NCBI RefSeq assembly: GCF_036785885.1
Contig: NC_092320.1
Span: 16,617,557 to 16,681,556 of the forward strand
Direction of reading: 5' to 3'
DNA from: Coffea arabica
Taxonomy: Eukaryota > Streptophyta > Magnoliopsida > Gentianales > Rubiaceae
DNA length: 64,000 nucleotides
The notes beneath the pieces are model-generated. The model made no database searches. It was given only the letters and a program-made list of their open reading frames with translations, and had not been told where the DNA came from. The position numbers were made by a program, and so were the translations under genes. Numbering within the stretch: the stretch's first letter is position 1; each line of letters begins with the position of its first letter. Shown piece by piece: positions 10,556 to 24,343 of this stretch.

Positions 10556-11747
10556 GCTTGCAACTTCAGTACTAAGCACTCACAGTCACAGGTCGTCACT
10601 CTACACTTGAACTTGACGACTCATGCACAATCCAACATAGTTATTGATAACTTAAGTCCTTAAAATGCATTCATCAACACAATTTAAAACTAAATTTAAG
10701 TTGAGATAATAATAAAATTTCTAAAATATATACATGAAATGGAATGATAAACATAACCAAAATTTCTAAACCAAGTTGGACTGTCTGCATCAATTAAAAA
10801 AAAAACCACCTATTTTGTACTTGTACTCCCCCAACAAAGCAAAAAGGGTACAAACCAGAGATTTTTAAAAAAAAAAAATCGAAGAAAGAAATAATAGTTA
10901 TAAAATGAAACTAAAATTAAAAAAAAAAACTAATGGAATAAATTCATACCTTGAAGACCTTCACTGGATTGGTCAATGGCACTGCCAACAAAACAAACCC
11001 CAGTCAATGATGATTGCCTGGCTTCGAGTTATCTTTATCTATAAACAAAAATAGACAAAAAAGGACGAATTCATGTAAAAAAATAAAATAAAATAAAAAA
11101 GAAACTAGATTACTAGATTAGTGCTTCTTTAGATTTCCTTCAAAATTTACCTGTGCATTACACGAACTGCAACTCTGCAACTGAGCCAAAGAAATCATAC
11201 AAAAATAGTTCAATTCATGGCCGAAAGGCTAAAAGGAGAAGAGGGAAAAGAAGATAGAGGAGGATGAGCCGATGAGGAAGTAAAGCAAAACAAAGAAATA
11301 AGAGCCGACGTGTCTTAGTCGCTAGTGCTGGGGTTTCTCTTTTTTAATTTAATTTTTAGTTTTTCACTAAATAAGTTAAGTAGATTTATACACAAAATAC
11401 GTTTGTCCTGTGGTTGTAGTCTAACGGTAAGAAATCCTTCTTGTTGCCTTAAGGATTACGGTTCAAATCTTAGTGGTTGCATTCTTGAAATTGTTTTCAT
11501 TTGAAAATTTTTAAAACTGCCGGTTCACTGTCTAAACGAGGATTAGGGTTCAAATCTTAGTGGTTGCATTCTTGAAATTGTTTTCATTTGAAAATTTTCA
11601 AAACCGCCGGTTCATTGTCTAAACGATTTTTCACAGTTTGTCCAGTTCACTTGGTTTCTAACGATTTTTCATTAATCTCCGGTTTTAGCATTAGACCGGA
11701 CCGTTGAAATGTCCGGTTTGCAGTGCAGTCCAATTCTGAAAACATTG
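10417..11747. mobile_element. hAT element A (unit 2)
   Basis: Same element as 1453-2812 with the same flanking 8-bp duplication. It is shorter only because its TA tract has 27 repeats and one poly-A run lacks a base. Confidence 0.8.
10499..10552. repeat. (TA)n microsatellite, 27 repeats
   Basis: Counterpart of the 82-bp tract in unit 1, here 54 bp. Confidence 0.97.
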
Positions 11748-12129
11748 CATGATTGTGGTACCAATTAGCTGAAAACAACCGATTTGAGGAACACTTATGG
11801 AGATAATTTTACACAATGAATTGTAAGGTAACGGAAGAAAATCAAAGACTCAAAATCTTAACCCCTTAACTAGTCTCCATTATTACGTTGGCAGATCCAT
11901 AACATATTGTAACTGTAACTACTTGGCTAACTAAATCAAGACTGTCGGGCATACTCTCCAAGCCCAGACAACTAGATGTAATCGAGAGTTTGCTAAAAAT
12001 GCTTAAAAACTATAATTTTTTTTCTTGTTATCAAATACATTTGAATATGTTAATATCTAAATTCATTAACTTTAAATGCTAAATTGGGGTTTTCAAAAAA
12101 GGCCTAAGTTTTTTTTATGTACTATCAGT

Positions 12130-13947
12130 CAGTGTTTTCAGAACCGGACCGGACCGGCCGGTTCAACCGGTTGGACCGCGAACCGGACAGGCCAACGGTC
12201 CGGTCTAGAGCTAAACCCGGAGAGTAGTCAAGAACCGCTGGAAACCGGATGACTCGGACGAACCGGAAAAACCCGCTTAGACCGTGAACCGGCGGTTTTT
12301 GAAACTTTTCAAAATGAAATTCCAAATTGTAGCTGCCAAGAGTCAAACACCAAACCTTGTGTTTGTTATAAGAAGCCCTTACCACTGAGCCATAGGCAGC
12401 GGACATGATTATTTTGTGCAAATATCTACTTAACTTATTAAATGAAAAACTAAAAACACCCTAAACCTAAGATACATCAAACTTATTTCTTTGTATATAA
12501 AACATATATAAATGCAAAGATAGTAATAATTGTTAGTATATGTATATATATAATAAATTAGGTGTATTAAATGTGTTAGGACAACCGTTAAAAAAATCCT
12601 TTAATAAAATAGCTTTTTCAAATTATTTTTTAAATTTTTGTAGAAAATGTACGACAACGATTTAATATGTGTAGAATAAAAATAATCAAGAAATAAATTT
12701 GTGAAAAAATAAAAAATTAAAAAAAATGACAATCTAATTTGGTAACTAAATTGAATTGTTTAGATAAGTTATTGTTTTCAAAAATTTTAATTACATCAAA
12801 AACACTTGTGCTTTACATCACAAATATATTGTTGGTATATCTATGTTTGTTAATGTACTCCCCTTGATTATTAATGTAATCCCCTTGATTTTTTAATTTG
12901 TGAAAATAAATAAAAATACTTAGACTTTTAATTTCAGTTACAATCTCACAATAAAATAATGGTTGAAATGCAATAATAGATAGAAAGATTGAGTAGGGAT
13001 ATTCTTGCTCAATTGACATTGTAGACAAGTATTTAGGAAAAAAATTGATAAGTAATTATTATTTTAAAAAATATTTATAATTACATTGTACACATTCGTA
13101 CTTTACATCATGACTCCTTGATTTTTTTTTTTAATTTGTGTGAATAAACAAAATACTTAAAAATTTTAATTTCAATTACAATCTCAAAACAATATCGTAG
13201 GTAGTAACATTGAATAAGGATATTGTTACCTAACTGACTGGTAAATAAATATTAAATAAGGGAACATTGATAAATAATTGGGCGCTAATAACAATTTTCT
13301 AGTGGACAAAAAATGTGAATATGGAGAATTTTTTTTCTTTCCAATGAATATGGACTGAGTGAGAAAGTCAAATGGCCGAATTGAAAACACAAATTTGAAA
13401 AAAGTTAAAAAAGAATTATTTTTTTAACCCAAATTATTTAATGCTACAACCACTCACTTTTATCTCATTTTTTGTTTCTTATCAAGTTTGCATTTCTATT
13501 TTCGATTCTCTTGACTTCCTTCGAACTCCAAACTTTCTTTTTTAAATTGCAATCTCTAAATCCCAGAGGCATAAATTTAAAATTTAAGTTTACAATGTCA
13601 AATCCTCATAGACGTGAATTTTGTATAATTTCAAAATATTGTGATATTTTTTGGATAGATTTAAGATTATTTTGGTAGATATAATTGAAATTGAAATGAA
13701 ATTTATTTGTTTTAACTTATAATTTAAAAAATTTATTTTTGAAAATCCAAGTTATTCAAAAATAGTAAACTTTTCATCATATAAAGTTTTAAATTAGTCT
13801 ATTGCATGTCTTATTTTGTGCATATATATATTTATATAAATTATTTTTAAAAAAATTCATTGAACCGAGGTTGAACCGGTCCGACCGGTTGAACCTCGAC
13901 CCTTTCACTTCGCCGGTTCAATTGACGGTCCGGGTTTTAAAACATTG
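12130..13947. mobile_element. hAT element B (unit 2)
   Basis: Exact positional counterpart of 3195-5012 at +8935, with the CTATCAGT duplication on both sides. Confidence 0.85.
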
Positions 13948-14540
13948 CTATCAGTGTGTATTTTTTATTTTTTTTTACATTAATAGGTTTACCCTTCTTG
14001 CTAATTTTTTTTCTTAAGGTAGGGGAAAAATTCAAAAACATATTAGTTAAAGAGTAAGTTTTTATACATTGAATCTTAAACCTCATCCTTCTTGCTAATT
14101 TTTTCAAAGGCAAGGAAAAATTCAAGAAAATATTAGTTAAAGAGTAAGTTTTTTATACACTATCAGTGAACAATTTTTTTTTCTTTTTACACTAGAAGAT
14201 TCACCCTTCTTGCTAATTTTTTTAAGGTAGGGAAAAAACTCAAGTTACATATTAGTTACAAAGTAAGTTTTTTGATGCAATGCATTGTCAGTATATAATT
14301 TTTTTTTTTTTTACACTAGAAGATTCACCCTTCTTGCTACTTTATCTCAGGGCAAGGAAAAATTCAATAGCATATTAGTTAAAGGGTAAGTTTTTAATAC
14401 ATTGTTAGTGTACAAATTTTTTCATAATAGCATATTCACCTTTCTTCCTAATTTTTTTGTCAAGGCAAGGAAAACTTCAACAACATATTAGTTAAAGAGT
14501 AAATTTTTTATATACTGTCAGTGAACATTTTTTTTACACT
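13948..14540. repeat. Minisatellite (unit 2)
   Basis: Counterpart of 5013-5605 with the same five units and order. Confidence 0.85.
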
Positions 14541-15419
14541 AGCATATTTAGATCATGCCATATAATATAAATTCAAATTTGGGATTCAAATCATTCACAT
14601 ATGTGATGCATTTATAACTACTAGTGTTTAAAAAATCACTACACACATGTGATGCACTTAAGAAGTTTATGAGGAATTTATCTGTGTGGTTGTTTTCTTA
14701 AGCACCGACTCTAGTGAATTATATGGAGAGGGCTAGTGCAGTCAGGTACAGTTCAGTCCGGTTATTGTATTTATTATATTATTTGATGCGTAATTACATT
14801 ACATTATTGTATTCAAGATAAAATTAATATATATGAATAAAATATTCAACATAGTACAATATTATGATGTATGTGTACACTACAAATTTAAACATGTACA
14901 CTGAACGGACCAAACCGTACAAAAACACAATTGTATTGAGTCATTGTCCAAATTTATATATACGCGAGCAACACGATATTTATCAAGGTATTTTGTTAGG
15001 ATAGTCTAGCGAGTTCTTATGCACCAACTCTTCTGACTTGCGCGATTATTGGTTACTCAAGAATTCTTTCCCGTTATTATGAATTCTTCCTTTCCAGTTA
15101 GACTGGTAATATTTCTTTTCTCAGCATATATGGGCAGCACCAAAAAAAAAAAAAAAGACTATTCCTCCAAAAAAAAAATAATAAATAAAGAAGAAGATCA
15201 TACTTCACTAAAGAGACCAAACACCATTTATTCAGGCAAAAACAAGAAACAATACATGTTAAGCTGATAAAGGCTATATGAGATACGTAATAAAAGGCAC
15301 TGCATCACAAGACAAGATGCTAGTTTCATGCTTATAACATCAGACCGTGATATATAGAAAAAGCAGAATTGCTTTCTAATTAATGAAGCACCAGCAATTA
15401 TTTCAACATTTAAACTATT

Positions 15420-16540
15420 CTAAGCAGTGGGATAAGAAGCCTGGCTGGCGATGCCACAAAGGCCTTCTGGAGCACCAGTGTCTCTCTGAAGGCGCATGTA
15501 CCCATCCTCACCCCAGCTAGTTCCCCAGGAATTCTTAACCAACCAATACTTGGTTCCATCCTCACTTGTACCGTATCCAACTAGTGTCACGGCATGGTCC
15601 AAGTTATTCCCACAATCGCCGGAGAAAACGCCGCTTTGATAGTTTTTGAAGTCCATGCCGCTGCCTTCAATGCCAACTGATACGGGTTGTTTAGACACGG
15701 CCTGCAGAAGAGCATCCTCGTTATTCTGAGGGACATCTTCATAACTTGTGATCCGGACAGCTCCTTGGTCGTTATTGCAAGTGCCATCAGCTCCTTGATA
15801 TGGGTACTCGGATTCAGTGGCGAGGCCATTGCTAGCAATGAAATTAAATGCTTCATCCATGCGACCTCCACTGCAGCCATGATTACTACTGGTATCACAG
15901 TCAACAAGCTGTTGCTCAGACAGCGAGGTTAGCTGACCGGCTTTGAGTTTATGAATTCCTTCTACGGCTGCAACAGCTGAAAATGCCCAACAACATCCTG
16001 CATTTTCATTATCCAAAGGGGTTTTTCATCCTAATTAGCCCAACTTCATATAGACATTTTGGCATGGAAAGCATATACTAATGGTGGTCAAATATTGGAC
16101 TTACCACAAGCTGCCTGGTCCTTGACTCCAGTGACAGCACCTTTCTGTCTCCAGTCCGTGGAAGGCGGAGCGTCACTGACATCTGCATACCTGAATGAAG
16201 TTCCTTGAGATACGTCTTTCCTTGGTTTGTAGTTGTACCCAGTGCTGGCTGATAGGAACTCTTCGTTTGTCAGGTCAGCAAATCGGTTAATGCCCAACAC
16301 GTAAGACTTGTTCCCAGCCTTGTTGAAGGCCTCAATGTACTCCACAGTTTCCTTGAAAATCTTGAATCGCTTTGCCTTCTCTGCCTCATCCTTGTAAACC
16401 CGTCCGTGTTCAACCATCCACTGCTCGTGCTTTTCAGTCAATGAGGCTTCATCCAAGCTGCGGGCCGTAGCTTGAGAAGCCAACATCGCCAGCAGTAAGA
16501 ATGCGGCAGTAACCAGCATAGAATTGAATGTCCAAGCCAT
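15420..16540 (-). CDS. SAG12-like cysteine protease (unit 2 copy)
   Basis: Exons 16540-16105 and 15997-15420 encode a 337-residue protein identical to the unit 1 product, including Gln142, Cys148, His280 and Asn301. Identity extends through the intron and both flanks, so regulation should be the same and short reads could not tell the two genes apart. A minus-strand AATAAA follows about 190 bp after the stop codon. Confidence 0.92.
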
Positions 16541-16662
16541 TGTTTGATTAAGAGCTCAAAGAAACAAGTGAATGGAAGAATCTGAGAGTATAAAGCCAAT
16601 AAATTATGGTGCAAAAGATTTGAATGGGAAGCCACACTGCTTCCATTCAGAATACCAGCTAG

Positions 16663-16671
16663 CTATTTATA
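16663..16671 (-). promoter_or_regulatory. TATA box of protease gene, unit 2
   Basis: TATAAATAG on the minus strand, at the same 123-bp distance from the ATG as in unit 1. Confidence 0.6.
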
Positions 16672-17383
16672 GATTTCAGTTCGGAAAGCTGAGTTAATTA
16701 TGACCAAATTTCCATCGTTTTGGTCCTAGAAACTCTGGCAAAATTATGCCCTAGATTGATGGGCAATCAGAAGCTCGGTTGGCATGCGTGAGCGTTGGTT
16801 TTGGGGCAGACGTAGGAAGTATTTGTGATACTCTTTATCAAACTATTAAGAATTAGTTATATGTGATACTCTTTAGTGAATGGTCTATTTAGAAACAACT
16901 TTATTCCCCTTTTCTTCTAATGAAACCTATCCTGAAATTATGCACTATTTCTTACTTAGACATTTGTACCTTATGCTCTTGCAGTTTATCTTATATTTAA
17001 GTAATTGAAGAAATATGAAACTAAAAAATAATATAATATATTGAAAAGCGGTGAGGTGTCTTAAAATAAAAAATGTTTGCATCTTTCACATTTGGAAACA
17101 TCTATATATGACTACACTAATATCAAATCAGGTGATGCAATGTATCCAAAAATTGGAGTTTTGAATGCAACGTTCAAAATAAACACGAGTTAAGGGTATA
17201 ATTCAACTTGATTTTTTTAGGTAAATAATAAAGAAAAGTACAACAGATGGGGATGGCAAACCCGTCTATTGTCCTCATCAAAAGCAAAGGATACTTCACG
17301 GGGACATGATTCAATAAACACAAAGTATCTATCCAGATTACATCCCAGTATAGCTAGTGGTGCATCAGCACATCCCAGAATCA

Positions 17384-17847
17384 CTTTAGTTGAACAAGAA
17401 GATGCCATCGAAGTCTATGCAGCAAGTCCAGTCGGAGAAGTTGATAAACTGCCGGAGTTCATTCTTCCCCGTCGAACACTCTTGTGCTCCGCGATTGGTA
17501 AGGGTAAGGACAAAAATTGATGGCTGTTCAAGACCTGTAATGAGCAAGACCTCAGTAATTTGTAAACCAAGAAGCTGATTCGCTAATGAAGTCTATGCGG
17601 CAAGTCTTGCAGAAGAAGTTGATGAAGTTTCGATCGGAGTTCAATCTGCCCCGCGGAACATTCAAGTGCCGCCGCAATTTGTGTAAGGATTAGGACAGCA
17701 GAAGTTGATGGCTGTTAAAGAAATGTAAAGACCGGGACCTCAAGTAATTTACTGCAGTGTAACGGCGAAGACCTCGAAATTCATGTCCCATGCAGCAATT
17801 TCTGTGGAATTGATAAAGTCTCCATTAGAGTTCCGTTCGGAACATGC
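17384..17847. repeat. Degenerate 180-bp repeats (unit 2)
   Basis: Counterpart of 8449-8912; no difference seen by eye. Confidence 0.7.
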
Positions 17848-18244
17848 CAATGGCGGAGTCAGGACCCTAGAGTTAGGGCGTCAATTTACGATAGCACGAT
17901 AATAGTAGAGTTTAAAACCAATAAATATGTCCATCTTAAAAATTCATACTCTCCTATGGTAAATATACTTTTTTTTAATTTAAATTGCGCTTAAAATTTA
18001 TAGTGAAAATTACCTTTGAATTAACATTTTTGGTAAGTCTAACACTCTTGTGAAGGGTGATGATTATAATTTTTTAATTATTTTTGGGAGCTATGTATGA
18101 TAGGAAAGGGATTTTTTAAAATTTTAGAAGGGCAAATAAGTAACGATATTAGAAATTTCTGAACTTTCTAAGCTTAAAACATAATTTTCTCAAAATTGAG
18201 GGGGTGCAATTGTTCTCCCTCAACTATATGTGGCTCCACCGCTG
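17848..18244. mobile_element. hAT-type MITE C at the unit 2/unit 3 junction
   Basis: Counterpart of 8913-9309, with GAACATGC and AAACATGC flanks. Confidence 0.8.
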
Positions 18245-19351
18245 AAACATGCAAGTGCGACCGCGGTTACTAAGGCCGACTTGCAAGGACTAGAGCAGCA
18301 AAATGTCACGCAGAGAGTGAATTAAGTACCGAACTTTATTTTAGTTTTAGTCTATTTGAGTAAATTCCTAGGGTTGAAAGAGAAATGAAATTACTTGATT
18401 CTCAAAATCATCTCCATGAGAAAAGAGTTTGGTTTGCTAACTAATCAAGTTAATTATAAATAGTATTTTGTGCTCAGTAAAATTTTAAATTTAACTTGAA
18501 CTTGATTCAATCAGCATAAAACTTGAAATTTATGTGTAAAAAAACTCAAGTTACTATAAATTGATTCAAGCTTGACTTGATTAAAGGTTATTTTAGTTCA
18601 ATTTTTTGATAAGCAAATATGCCAAATTTGAACGTATTGCTGAACACATTAAAATAAATAAACAAAATTAAACACTGAAGTGTTTGGGTTGAGTAGACTC
18701 ATTTACACTTGTATAAATGATGCCATTAGTAATCCTTGAAATTAAGTTCCTCGTGCTCTTAGTTAAATCCTCAACTTTTGAATGTGTCATCCTGGCTCTA
18801 ATCTTTTCAATTTTCAAGCCAAATTCAAGTTTTTTTTCCATTTTAATTGCCTTCCTTGGGTTTGACTTGATGTCAATTTAGAAAGTAGGCAAACATTTTT
18901 GCTGCCTCTTATGGTTTTATTTAAATTAATTAGTGTTTAAGGTACATAATATATGCGTGCCGGTGATTAAAATTATGATCACTTGTAAATATTTGTCACA
19001 AAAAATGTTTTTCACTTGGAAAATATTTATGGTGAGGGTTTCTTGTATTGTGTTCACTTATTTATTTGGTAGTTGCTAACGTAATTAAAATCTCTACATT
19101 AAGCTCTTAAAAATAGGAGGCTGGGGAAGCAATCAATTCACTAAATTACCCTTGAAATTATTATTTCTGTATGTGTAGAAAAGGTAAATACTCTTACTAG
19201 TGAAGATATTACAAGAAGTTTAAAAAATGGCAAATATGTACTGGCACCACATAGTGGACTCCTCCTTTGTGTATTGTGTAGACTAGGTTAGTCTAACTGT
19301 GGAAGTCACAGCCGAAAATTTTATTTTAATTCATACTCTCTTGCATAATTG

Positions 19352-19431
19352 CAATGTTTCTAAACTCGGACTGGCCAGTGAATCGGAGAAGGGAGCAGTT
19401 CACGGTCCGACCGACCGATTTATCGGTTCAT

Positions 19432-19478
<47 letters not shown>

Positions 19479-20671
19479 GCTTGCAACTTCAGTACTAAGC
19501 ACTCACAGTCACAGGTCGTCACTCTACACTTGAACTTGACGACTCATGCACAATCCAACATAGTTATTGATAACTTAAGTCCTTAAAATGCATTCATCAA
19601 CACAATTTAAAACTAAATTTAAGTTGAGATAATAATAAAATTTCTAAAATATATACATGAAATGGAATGATAAACATAACCAAAATTTCTAAACCAAGTT
19701 GGACTGTCTGCATCAATTAAAAAAAAAAACCACCTATTTTGTACTTGTACTCCCCCAACAAAGCAAAAAGGGTACAAACCAGAGATTTTTAAAAAAAAAA
19801 AATCGAAGAAAGAAATAATAGTTATAAAATGAAACTAAAATTAAAAAAAAAAACTAATGGAATAAATTCATACCTTGAAGACCTTCACTGGATTGGTCAA
19901 TGGCACTGCCAACAAAACAAACCCCAGTCAATGATGATTGCCTGGCTTCGAGTTATCTTTATCTATAAACAAAAATAGACAAAAAAGGACGAATTCATGT
20001 AAAAAAATAAAATAAAATAAAAAAGAAACTAGATTACTAGATTAGTGCTTCTTTAGATTTCCTTCAAAATTTACCTGTGCATTACACGAACTGCAACTCT
20101 GCAACTGAGCCAAAGAAATCATACAAAAATAGTTCAATTCATGGCCGAAAGGCTAAAAGGAGAAGAGGGAAAAGAAGATAGAGGAGGATGAGCCGATGAG
20201 GAAGTAAAGCAAAACAAAGAAATAAGAGCCGACGTGTCTTAGTCGCTAGTGCTGGGGTTTCTCTTTTTTAATTTAATTTTTAGTTTTTCACTAAATAAGT
20301 TAAGTAGATTTATACACAAAATACGTTTGTCCTGTGGTTGTAGTCTAACGGTAAGAAATCCTTCTTGTTGCCTTAAGGATTACGGTTCAAATCTTAGTGG
20401 TTGCATTCTTGAAATTGTTTTCATTTGAAAATTTTTAAAACTGCCGGTTCACTGTCTAAACGAGGATTAGGGTTCAAATCTTAGTGGTTGCATTCTTGAA
20501 ATTGTTTTCATTTGAAAATTTTCAAAACCGCCGGTTCATTGTCTAAACGATTTTTCACAGTTTGTCCAGTTCACTTGGTTTCTAACGATTTTTCATTAAT
20601 CTCCGGTTTTAGCATTAGACCGGACCGTTGAAATGTCCGGTTTGCAGTGCAGTCCAATTCTGAAAACATTG
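19352..20671. mobile_element. hAT element A (unit 3)
   Basis: Same element as in units 1 and 2 with the shortest TA tract (21 repeats). The flanking 8-bp duplication is retained. Confidence 0.8.
19434..19475. repeat. (TA)n microsatellite, 21 repeats
   Basis: 42 bp, the shortest of the three tracts. Confidence 0.97.
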
Positions 20672-21053
20672 CATGATTGTGGTACCAATTAGCTGAAAAC
20701 AACCGATTTGAGGAACACTTATGGAGATAATTTTACACAATGAATTGTAAGGTAACGGAAGAAAATCAAAGACTCAAAATCTTAACCCCTTAACTAGTCT
20801 CCATTATTACGTTGGCAGATCCATAACATATTGTAACTGTAACTACTTGGCTAACTAAATCAAGACTGTCGGGCATACTCTCCAAGCCCAGACAACTAGA
20901 TGTAATCGAGAGTTTGCTAAAAATGCTTAAAAACTATAATTTTTTTTCTTGTTATCAAATACATTTGAATATGTTAATATCTAAATTCATTAACTTTAAA
21001 TGCTAAATTGGGGTTTTCAAAAAAGGCCTAAGTTTTTTTTATGTACTATCAGT

Positions 21054-22871
21054 CAGTGTTTTCAGAACCGGACCGGACCGGCCGGTTCAACCGGTTGGAC
21101 CGCGAACCGGACAGGCCAACGGTCCGGTCTAGAGCTAAACCCGGAGAGTAGTCAAGAACCGCTGGAAACCGGATGACTCGGACGAACCGGAAAAACCCGC
21201 TTAGACCGTGAACCGGCGGTTTTTGAAACTTTTCAAAATGAAATTCCAAATTGTAGCTGCCAAGAGTCAAACACCAAACCTTGTGTTTGTTATAAGAAGC
21301 CCTTACCACTGAGCCATAGGCAGCGGACATGATTATTTTGTGCAAATATCTACTTAACTTATTAAATGAAAAACTAAAAACACCCTAAACCTAAGATACA
21401 TCAAACTTATTTCTTTGTATATAAAACATATATAAATGCAAAGATAGTAATAATTGTTAGTATATGTATATATATAATAAATTAGGTGTATTAAATGTGT
21501 TAGGACAACCGTTAAAAAAATCCTTTAATAAAATAGCTTTTTCAAATTATTTTTTAAATTTTTGTAGAAAATGTACGACAACGATTTAATATGTGTAGAA
21601 TAAAAATAATCAAGAAATAAATTTGTGAAAAAATAAAAAATTAAAAAAAATGACAATCTAATTTGGTAACTAAATTGAATTGTTTAGATAAGTTATTGTT
21701 TTCAAAAATTTTAATTACATCAAAAACACTTGTGCTTTACATCACAAATATATTGTTGGTATATCTATGTTTGTTAATGTACTCCCCTTGATTATTAATG
21801 TAATCCCCTTGATTTTTTAATTTGTGAAAATAAATAAAAATACTTAGACTTTTAATTTCAGTTACAATCTCACAATAAAATAATGGTTGAAATGCAATAA
21901 TAGATAGAAAGATTGAGTAGGGATATTCTTGCTCAATTGACATTGTAGACAAGTATTTAGGAAAAAAATTGATAAGTAATTATTATTTTAAAAAATATTT
22001 ATAATTACATTGTACACATTCGTACTTTACATCATGACTCCTTGATTTTTTTTTTTAATTTGTGTGAATAAACAAAATACTTAAAAATTTTAATTTCAAT
22101 TACAATCTCAAAACAATATCGTAGGTAGTAACATTGAATAAGGATATTGTTACCTAACTGACTGGTAAATAAATATTAAATAAGGGAACATTGATAAATA
22201 ATTGGGCGCTAATAACAATTTTCTAGTGGACAAAAAATGTGAATATGGAGAATTTTTTTTCTTTCCAATGAATATGGACTGAGTGAGAAAGTCAAATGGC
22301 CGAATTGAAAACACAAATTTGAAAAAAGTTAAAAAAGAATTATTTTTTTAACCCAAATTATTTAATGCTACAACCACTCACTTTTATCTCATTTTTTGTT
22401 TCTTATCAAGTTTGCATTTCTATTTTCGATTCTCTTGACTTCCTTCGAACTCCAAACTTTCTTTTTTAAATTGCAATCTCTAAATCCCAGAGGCATAAAT
22501 TTAAAATTTAAGTTTACAATGTCAAATCCTCATAGACGTGAATTTTGTATAATTTCAAAATATTGTGATATTTTTTGGATAGATTTAAGATTATTTTGGT
22601 AGATATAATTGAAATTGAAATGAAATTTATTTGTTTTAACTTATAATTTAAAAAATTTATTTTTGAAAATCCAAGTTATTCAAAAATAGTAAACTTTTCA
22701 TCATATAAAGTTTTAAATTAGTCTATTGCATGTCTTATTTTGTGCATATATATATTTATATAAATTATTTTTAAAAAAATTCATTGAACCGAGGTTGAAC
22801 CGGTCCGACCGGTTGAACCTCGACCCTTTCACTTCGCCGGTTCAATTGACGGTCCGGGTTTTAAAACATTG
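21054..22871. mobile_element. hAT element B (unit 3)
   Basis: Counterpart of 12130-13947 at +8924, with the CTATCAGT duplication intact. Confidence 0.85.
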
Positions 22872-23464
22872 CTATCAGTGTGTATTTTTTATTTTTTTTT
22901 ACATTAATAGGTTTACCCTTCTTGCTAATTTTTTTTCTTAAGGTAGGGGAAAAATTCAAAAACATATTAGTTAAAGAGTAAGTTTTTATACATTGAATCT
23001 TAAACCTCATCCTTCTTGCTAATTTTTTCAAAGGCAAGGAAAAATTCAAGAAAATATTAGTTAAAGAGTAAGTTTTTTATACACTATCAGTGAACAATTT
23101 TTTTTTCTTTTTACACTAGAAGATTCACCCTTCTTGCTAATTTTTTTAAGGTAGGGAAAAAACTCAAGTTACATATTAGTTACAAAGTAAGTTTTTTGAT
23201 GCAATGCATTGTCAGTATATAATTTTTTTTTTTTTTACACTAGAAGATTCACCCTTCTTGCTACTTTATCTCAGGGCAAGGAAAAATTCAATAGCATATT
23301 AGTTAAAGGGTAAGTTTTTAATACATTGTTAGTGTACAAATTTTTTCATAATAGCATATTCACCTTTCTTCCTAATTTTTTTGTCAAGGCAAGGAAAACT
23401 TCAACAACATATTAGTTAAAGAGTAAATTTTTTATATACTGTCAGTGAACATTTTTTTTACACT
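22872..23464. repeat. Minisatellite (unit 3)
   Basis: Counterpart of 5013-5605. Confidence 0.85.
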
Positions 23465-24343
23465 AGCATATTTAGATCATGCCATATAATATAAATTCAA
23501 ATTTGGGATTCAAATCATTCACATATGTGATGCATTTATAACTACTAGTGTTTAAAAAATCACTACACACATGTGATGCACTTAAGAAGTTTATGAGGAA
23601 TTTATCTGTGTGGTTGTTTTCTTAAGCACCGACTCTAGTGAATTATATGGAGAGGGCTAGTGCAGTCAGGTACAGTTCAGTCCGGTTATTGTATTTATTA
23701 TATTATTTGATGCGTAATTACATTACATTATTGTATTCAAGATAAAATTAATATATATGAATAAAATATTCAACATAGTACAATATTATGATGTATGTGT
23801 ACACTACAAATTTAAACATGTACACTGAACGGACCAAACCGTACAAAAACACAATTGTATTGAGTCATTGTCCAAATTTATATATACGCGAGCAACACGA
23901 TATTTATCAAGGTATTTTGTTAGGATAGTCTAGCGAGTTCTTATGCACCAACTCTTCTGACTTGCGCGATTATTGGTTACTCAAGAATTCTTTCCCGTTA
24001 TTATGAATTCTTCCTTTCCAGTTAGACTGGTAATATTTCTTTTCTCAGCATATATGGGCAGCACCAAAAAAAAAAAAAAAGACTATTCCTCCAAAAAAAA
24101 AATAATAAATAAAGAAGAAGATCATACTTCACTAAAGAGACCAAACACCATTTATTCAGGCAAAAACAAGAAACAATACATGTTAAGCTGATAAAGGCTA
24201 TATGAGATACGTAATAAAAGGCACTGCATCACAAGACAAGATGCTAGTTTCATGCTTATAACATCAGACCGTGATATATAGAAAAAGCAGAATTGCTTTC
24301 TAATTAATGAAGCACCAGCAATTATTTCAACATTTAAACTATT

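Larger units (their letters stand above)
8965..17899. repeat. Tandem duplicon, unit 2
   Basis: This is a complete 8935-bp unit, collinear with unit 1 throughout. All reading frames, splice sites and transposon ends recur at +8964 before the TA tract and +8935 after the neighbouring poly-A tract. Such near-identity over transposon-rich non-coding DNA implies a very young duplication, ongoing homogenisation, or an assembly duplication. Confidence 0.95.
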
